Shown piece after piece: positions 34,549 to 40,067 of a DNA stretch of 40,067 nt. The notes beneath the pieces are model-generated. The model was not told the DNA's origin, did no database searches, and worked only from the letters and a program-made list of their open reading frames with translations. Each line of letters opens with the position of its first letter. Within the stretch, counting starts at the first letter, position 1. Where the stretch lies: positions 1 through 40,067 of the forward strand of contig JABVXU010000491.1 of assembly GCA_013365365.1 (NCBI GenBank), read 5' to 3'. Position numbers and translations under genes: made by a program. The stretch is from Cruorifilaria tuberocauda (lineage: Eukaryota; Nematoda; Chromadorea; Rhabditida; Onchocercidae).

Positions 34549-37500
34549 ATGGATGATTGCAATGGACCAAACGTATTTATTGCAAGTAGAAAGAAAACGC
34601 CAGGTGAAAAAGTAAATTCAGGAATACAAACTGATTCACGGGAATATCGACATCAAGGTTTTCAATTTTTCAATATTTCATTTTCCGGAAATCTTACTTT
34701 TCCAACCCCTTTCATCTCATAATATCTCTTCTAGCTTCATCTCTGCTCTTTCAGCTTTCTTTGTTTTTATTACGGATATTAGCTTGAGTGAAATTCATTT
34801 TATAAATAAATTGATCAGTAATGAAGGATCAAAGTTCGATGATATATCGAAGTAAGCAATATAAAAATTAATTACAAATTCAATTTCTGAACTTCAATCA
34901 AATTTAATCAAGAGGGAATAAGATCTAGAATTGCTAGAATAAAACTATTATAAATTAGAATTACTAGAATGGAATTATCATAAATCGCTAGCAATTAGTA
35001 CGCTAGTTATAGAAGTATTACTTTAGTTTAGTTCAATTACTTTAGTTTAATACTACGTATTGATTTAGGTTATATTCAATATAAAACGGTATATTAATTT
35101 AGTTTAATATTAACCAGTAATTTATGCTATATTCAATATTAGAAAATATATTACTTGAATTCAATATTAAGTACTTATTTGAGCTATGCCATTGTTAAAC
35201 AACATATTACTTTAGTTTATTATTAAATACTGATTTAGGCTATATTCAATATTAGAAAGTATATTATTTTAATATTAAATATTGATTTCTCCTATATTCA
35301 ATATTTACTTTGAAGGTTTCTTTAAGTTTATCGTCTTGTAAAATAGCTTTTACTTATCTATTTATAAGTTTACTTTCAACTTATCACTTATAAATATTAA
35401 GTATTATCTAATGCTGAATTTTTTCTCCTAAATATTAAACTAAATTAAAAGAATTTTAGGTGTCAATGTAATGCCATCTATTAGTATTGGCATACAAACT
35501 GAACAAACGTCACCTTCTGTAAGTACCAGAACTATAAAAGGTAATATCAGTAATGAAGTACTAAATTTATTATTAATGACAGTGAAAAATAATAATGAAG
35601 AATTGAACATTCTTGCACGATTGAATGCATTACATCGTACCGATTCGATAACATTATCAATGATGAAACAATATCAATTACCACAGGTTATTAATAATTT
35701 CTTATCAACGATTAATTTACAGGTTGTTAATTTTTCATAAATTATCACAGGTAAATCATAAGTAATGGAATTTATAGGTTATTAATTTATTACAAATTAT
35801 CACAGGTTATAATTAATTTTTTATTAGTAATGAATTTATAAGTTATTAATTTGTTATAAATTATTAAAGGTTATAATTAATTTTTTATAAGTAATGAATT
35901 TATAGGTTATTTATTTGTTATAGATTATCACAGGTTATAATTAATCTTTATAAAACAATGAATGAAATTTATCTAAAAAAAAGTTGAAAAAGACTGCATG
36001 TTATTTATCTTTTATTAATAGAAGTAACCATTTACTTTATTATATTACTTTATATTACTTTCTAATTATAATAATTAGTAAAATAAAGTTTTGTAACTAA
36101 ATATGGAAAATAAATAACACAACCAATATGGAAAAGTAATATTTGTGAATGAAAAAAAAGGATTAAATATTTTTAGATTCCTAAATTTTATATTAAATTT
36201 TTTGAAGCAAAAAAATTTTTTTTGATTAGAATTGGCAGTAAACAATATAAATTATAATTTATTTGATTTAAGATCATGGAATTGCATGATCTCAAATTTT
36301 TTTTTTGACTAATAAAATTTTCCTTTTCATTAATTAGCTAATTTTAAAATTATTATTAATTAGCATGAAGAATGTGTTATTTAATCAGGAAAAATGAATA
36401 CATTTGCTTAATTCGTTTTTTTTTCAAATCTTATATTAAATTAACTTAATTAAGAATTCATTAAATTTTTTAATTTTAAAAGTTAATTAAGAACTTTATT
36501 AGAAAGGAAAAATTTAAAATTAATTAATGAGAAGAAGTTTAATTAATTATCAGAAAGAAGAGTTACCGTTAAGTGATATCGTATGTGGTCCAAACGGACG
36601 TGTAGCATTCTTATTCGCTGAACGTTATCATGAAACGTGGTGCTCACATAACGGTATCATTATATTCTGGCAACGTCGTATAATCAACCATTTGGTACTT
36701 TCCAGTTGTCCAACGGTTCTTCGGTAAATAATTAAATACCGTGATTAATACATTATTCCAGATATACGGTAGTACAGGATATACGGTAGATATACAGTAT
36801 ACAGAATATATATAGATTACAGTATAATGTAGTATTTCGATATTTCATTTCATTATAATTTGATAACGTATAATCAATCAATCGTATGATACTTTAATTT
36901 TTGTACTACATTTCTTCGATATATAATTAAATATTTGAATTAATTCAGTATTTTGATATTTTATTTCCAAATAAACAATTTTTTTTTTGTAAATCATTCA
37001 ATTTCATATATTCTATCAAGAAAGAAAACAAATTTTTTAATTAAATTTTGTGTGAATTTAATAATAACTGAATATTCAATACATGAATTGAATTGAATTG
37101 ATTACGAATATATGAATATATATGAATTGAGCCGAATATAGTTTTATGAATGTATAATATGTGAAGTGAATTGAATATGAAACTGAATATATGAATTGAA
37201 TTACTGAATATAAGCCTATTAATTGAAATACTGAATATATGACATAACTTAAGTTATGAATTTTGTATTCTGTTACAGATATGGTCCTCAAGGTTTGATA
37301 GCAGTTGGTTTGATAACAGGTCATATATTGATTATTTTAAATGGTGAAATTATATCAACGAATGAGGTATGAATATAAAATTATCAATTATACTTTTTAT
37401 TTGATTCATCATTATGTTTATCATCGTTTATCACTATTTATCATGTATATAGCTCTTATTCGGTTCGTTGTTATGCTTATCATTGCTTATCACCATTCAT

Positions 37501-39545
37501 CATCATTATCATAATTTCAACATTATCATAATTTAATTTGTTAGATAATTATGTAAATTGTTACTCTTTGAAATTATTCGAAAATTTAAAACTTAAAATT
37601 ACTTTATGATATAATATTATGATAATATACTTTATATGATAAGATACTTTATATATGATAATATACTTTATGATAATATACTTTATATATGATAATATAC
37701 TTTATATATGATAATATATTTATGATACATTAAGCAATTATAATAATCGATATATTATAATGTAAAATACTGAGTAAATTGAGTAATACATTGAGTAATT
37801 TGAATAATACTATATATTACGCTAATTCCGAACACATTGGTACTAAATATTTCAAACTTTAAGTAATAATGTAAAAATTAATAGTTAGTTAAATAATGTT
37901 GTCACTTAACTATAAAATATTAATATTACAGGAATTAAGTAATGTTACAGCTGTATCAATATATTAATATTAAATACTATAAAATTTAAGTAATATTGTG
38001 AAGCGCTTAAGTAAATAATGCTATGTAATTTAATAATTAAAAAAAAATCATGAAAAAACTGCAAAGTAAAATTATGTCAAGTTAAATTTCATTCACTGTA
38101 AAAATCATTCAGAAATAAATCACAAAAATCCCGATAAGATTTCAGGTTCAAGTTTTAATTTGAATGAGACTTGACATTCATGTTTCAACTTTAATTTTAG
38201 GTTCCCTCTTTTAACTTTAATGAGATATTAGGTTTAAGTTTTAATTTGAATGAGACTTTACATTCATGTTTTAATTTTAATTTTAGGTTCCCTCTTTTAA
38301 CTTTAATGAGATAGTAGGTTTAAGTCTTAGTTTGAATGATATTTTAGGTTCATCCTATAATTTTGATAAGATTTCAGGTTCATGCTTTATCAGTAACATC
38401 ACTCGGATGGCTTTATCCGTCACAACAACTTATCTCAGTTTCCTTAGATGGTCGAATTATCATTCATAATTTGAAATCAACAATATTGGAGGAAAAGAAT
38501 TCAAAATTAATAACTGTCTTAAATCTTCCGCGTAATATCCGAAAATCAAATATATCAACTAAATATATCGGTAAATGAATTTGATTAAAGAAAAAATGAA
38601 AATTAAAAATTCATCTTGACACCTTTTTGTGATTTCCAGGTAAAAAATAAGAAAGTATGATAAAACTGTTATCATTGAAATTAATAATTGTTTAAAGTTA
38701 ATTAATTGTTTAAAGTTAGTATGATAAAACTGTTATTATTGAAATTAATAACTGTTTAAAGTTAATTAAATTTAAATTTTAAAAAAGGAAATTTTCATTT
38801 TTATTATTTAAAGTAAATTTTAAGATTAAAAAAAAGCAAGCTAAAAGTGTTAAGTTTTAATTTCAAAAGGAATACCTATTATTTAAAATTAACTTTTAAA
38901 TTTTAAAAGCAAAAACAATGAGCAATAATAGTTTTTTACTTTTGGATTTAAAGCGGAGTTCAAAAATGCTAATTTGATTTTGAACTATAAATTAACTTTT
39001 ATCGATTAAAATTTCAGTTAATTAACAATTGTTTTAACTTAATTAATTAATTACTCGTCAGGTTTAACATCATTATGTATTATCGTTATTAATTTTTTAA
39101 GGTTACTATCGTTATTAACTTTTTTAAAGAATTAACTTTTTAAAATTTCAGTTAATTAATAATTGTTTTAACTTAATTAATTAATTACTCGGTTTAACAT
39201 TATTATGTATTATCGTTATTAACTTTTTAAAATTTCAGTTAATTAATAATTGTTTTACCTTAATTAATTAATTACTCGGTTTAACATTATTATGCATTAT
39301 CGTCATTAACTTTTTAAAATTTCAGTTAATTAATAATTGTTTTAACTTAATTAATTAATTACTCGTCAGGTTTAACATCATTATGTATTAGCAAAGATCA
39401 GCTTTTCATTGGTAGCGAAATGGGTGCTATTTGGTTAGCAACACTTCCGGATTTGACAATTTCTTTGTTTCATTTCGAGATTGATTGTATTGAAACTGTG
39501 GCGTGTATTTCCAATTATACCATTGCTACAACATCTTCCGGAAAG
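34549..39545 (+). CDS. WD/beta-propeller-like protein with LC8-type motifs, possible dynein intermediate chain (3' end incomplete)
   Basis: Exons by phase: 34549-34657, 35460-35722, 36554-36723, 37279-37366, 38378-38570 and 39397-39545, giving 324 codons so far; the frame runs on and the end is not secure. The N-terminus is polar and carries two similar motifs, SGIQTD (Q27) and IGIQTE (Q49), which resemble binding sites for dynein light chain LC8. The rest contains propeller-like strands: CGPNGRVAFLF, NGIIIFW, GLIAVGLITGHILII, SLDGRIIIHNL, LFIGSEMGAIW and ATTSSGKVNCIVV. LC8 motifs followed by a propeller are typical of dynein intermediate chains such as WDR34/WDR60 of dynein-2, but no family signature is decisive. 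An unrelated WD protein is possible. The last acceptor is weak (AAAG|ATCAG, needed for phase), so an exon may be missing. Confidence 0.6.
35685..35945 (+). repeat. Tandem repeat grown from the exon-2 donor edge of the propeller gene
   Basis: CACAGGTTATTAATAATTTC at about 35682 (a potential phase-0 donor inside exon 2) and CAGGTTGTTAATTTTT at the chosen donor are followed by several copies of AAATTATCACAGGTTATAAT and TTTATAGGTTATTAATTT to about 35945. The intron thus starts with a string of copies of its own 5' splice site context. Confidence 0.8.
37080..37270. repeat. GAATTGAATA-type simple repeat in propeller intron
   Basis: Irregular repetition of GAATTGAATTG and GAATATATGAATTGA fills the 190 bases before the acceptor of exon 37279. 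It has no coding signal. Confidence 0.7.
37603..37735. repeat. GATAATATACTTTATATAT tandem repeat
   Basis: Six or so copies of ATGATAATATACTTTATAT with small length changes form a short minisatellite in the intron after exon 37279-37366. Confidence 0.85.
38143..38377 (+). repeat. Tandem array of acceptor-like units before propeller exon 5
   Basis: Units with TTTTAGGTTCCCTCTTTTAA, TTAATTTGAATGAGACTT and ACATTCATGTTT repeat with a period near 95 bp (two full copies plus partial ones). The true acceptor, ATTTCAG|GTTCATGC at 38377/38378, is the last of a series of (T)AG|GTT(C/T) junctions. The upstream ones look like duplicated or decoy splice acceptors. Confidence 0.85.
39005..39390 (+). repeat. 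About 90-bp tandem repeat before propeller exon 6
   Basis: Four or more copies of AAAATTTCAGTTAATTAATA, TTAATTAATTAATTACTCG and GGTTTAACATTATTATGTAT follow one another. Each contains an acceptor-like ATTTCAG. The last copy changes TATTATCGTTATT to TATTAGCAAAG and runs straight into coding sequence. A related copy lies outside the gene at about 33405-33530. Confidence 0.88.
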
Positions 39546-40067
39546 GTAAACTGTATCGTTGTTACGGATTCCGTAATGTTTTGGGAGGATTCCGGAAAAA
39601 TAAACATCTTTTTCATGATTATAAAATATTTTTTGCTTCAAATGTCTTTTTTTGTGTGTCTGTGTTTCTCTATAATACCTAAAGTTTTTGTTTTCTCATA
39701 GAAATTCATTAAATTGATTTAACACATTTAGTTTTAGCTATTTTAATTGTTCAAATTTAGCTAATTTAAAAAATTTTTTTTCGTTGTTTTTCGTAATTAT
39801 TCGTAGTATTTCGTGATTTTTCGTAGTATTTCGTAATTTTTCGTAGTTTTTCATAATTTTTCGTAGTTTTTTCGGGAAATCGAAAAATTTTCCGTTTTAA
39901 GTTTGCTAGTTTCTTTGTAAGTTTTTCATAATTTTTCGTAATTTTTCGTAGTTTTGTATAGTTTTAGTGATTTTTTCTGGAAATCAAAAATTATTTCCGT
40001 TTTTAAATTTGCATCGGTAAATTCGATTGTATGAAAAATTTTATTTTAAATATTTTATATTTTATTT
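39546..40067. other. Distal end of window: TTTTTCGTAGT repeat
   Basis: The propeller frame stays open past the GTAAAC at 39546 (GKVNCIVVTDS), with another possible donor GTAATG after codon TCC near 39570, and finally stops at 39699-39701. From about 39775 to 39960 there are a dozen or so 10-12 bp units of TTTTTCGTAATTTTTCGTAG type. No further exon was recognised before the window ends. Confidence 0.55.

Noticed and set aside
1..40067. Transposon, telomere (TTAGGC), tRNA or CRISPR-like arrays
   Set aside because: No transposase or reverse-transcriptase frames, no telomeric runs, no cloverleaf recognised by eye, and the tandem repeats lack the spacer structure of CRISPR.

Overview
The window is about 75-80% A+T eukaryotic DNA. 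It has many short exons split by introns, pyrimidine-rich TTTTCAG/TTTTAG acceptors, candidate trans-splice acceptors just upstream of start codons, and a very high load of AT-rich tandem repeats. This fits a nematode nuclear genome best, perhaps a spirurid/filarial-type parasite; the species is inferred, not shown. I see no rRNA, tRNA, CRISPR, bacterial operon or autonomous transposon. Layout: (1) 1-18750, plus strand: a PSKH1-type protein serine kinase. Six downstream exons (14865-18750) are secure. A plausible myristoylated first exon lies at 1003-1161, so intron 1 would be about 13.7 kb and filled with minisatellites, including oppositely oriented arrays, a 46-bp alternating purine-pyrimidine array and long AAT-type microsatellites. 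(2) 18751-21213: convergent intergenic DNA. (3) 21214-22859, minus strand: a PINX1/Gno1-type G-patch protein, short at its C-terminus. (4) 23899-27678 and 28699-32082, minus strand: two complete, diverged, head-to-tail copies of a membrane-anchored metallophosphoesterase (TMPPE family). I could splice both in frame from start to stop (458 and 434 residues) and both keep every metal-ligand motif. (5) 32100-34534: divergent intergenic DNA. (6) 34549 to the window end, plus strand: a beta-propeller/WD-like gene, incomplete at its 3' end, with two dynein-light-chain (LC8)-like motifs near its N-terminus; it may be a dynein intermediate-chain-like protein. How they relate: the two phosphoesterase genes and the PINX1 gene lie on one strand about 1 kb apart and could form a loose nematode operon, but nothing in the sequence proves co-transcription. 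The kinase, the nucleolar G-patch protein and the propeller protein have no evident shared pathway. The most unusual feature is in the introns: several carry tandem duplications of the neighbouring exon edge or splice acceptor, and one carries a 21-bp (7-codon) array open on both strands. I found no convincing new biological system; the leads are the exon-edge duplications, the alternative kinase first exons and the paired phosphoesterases.
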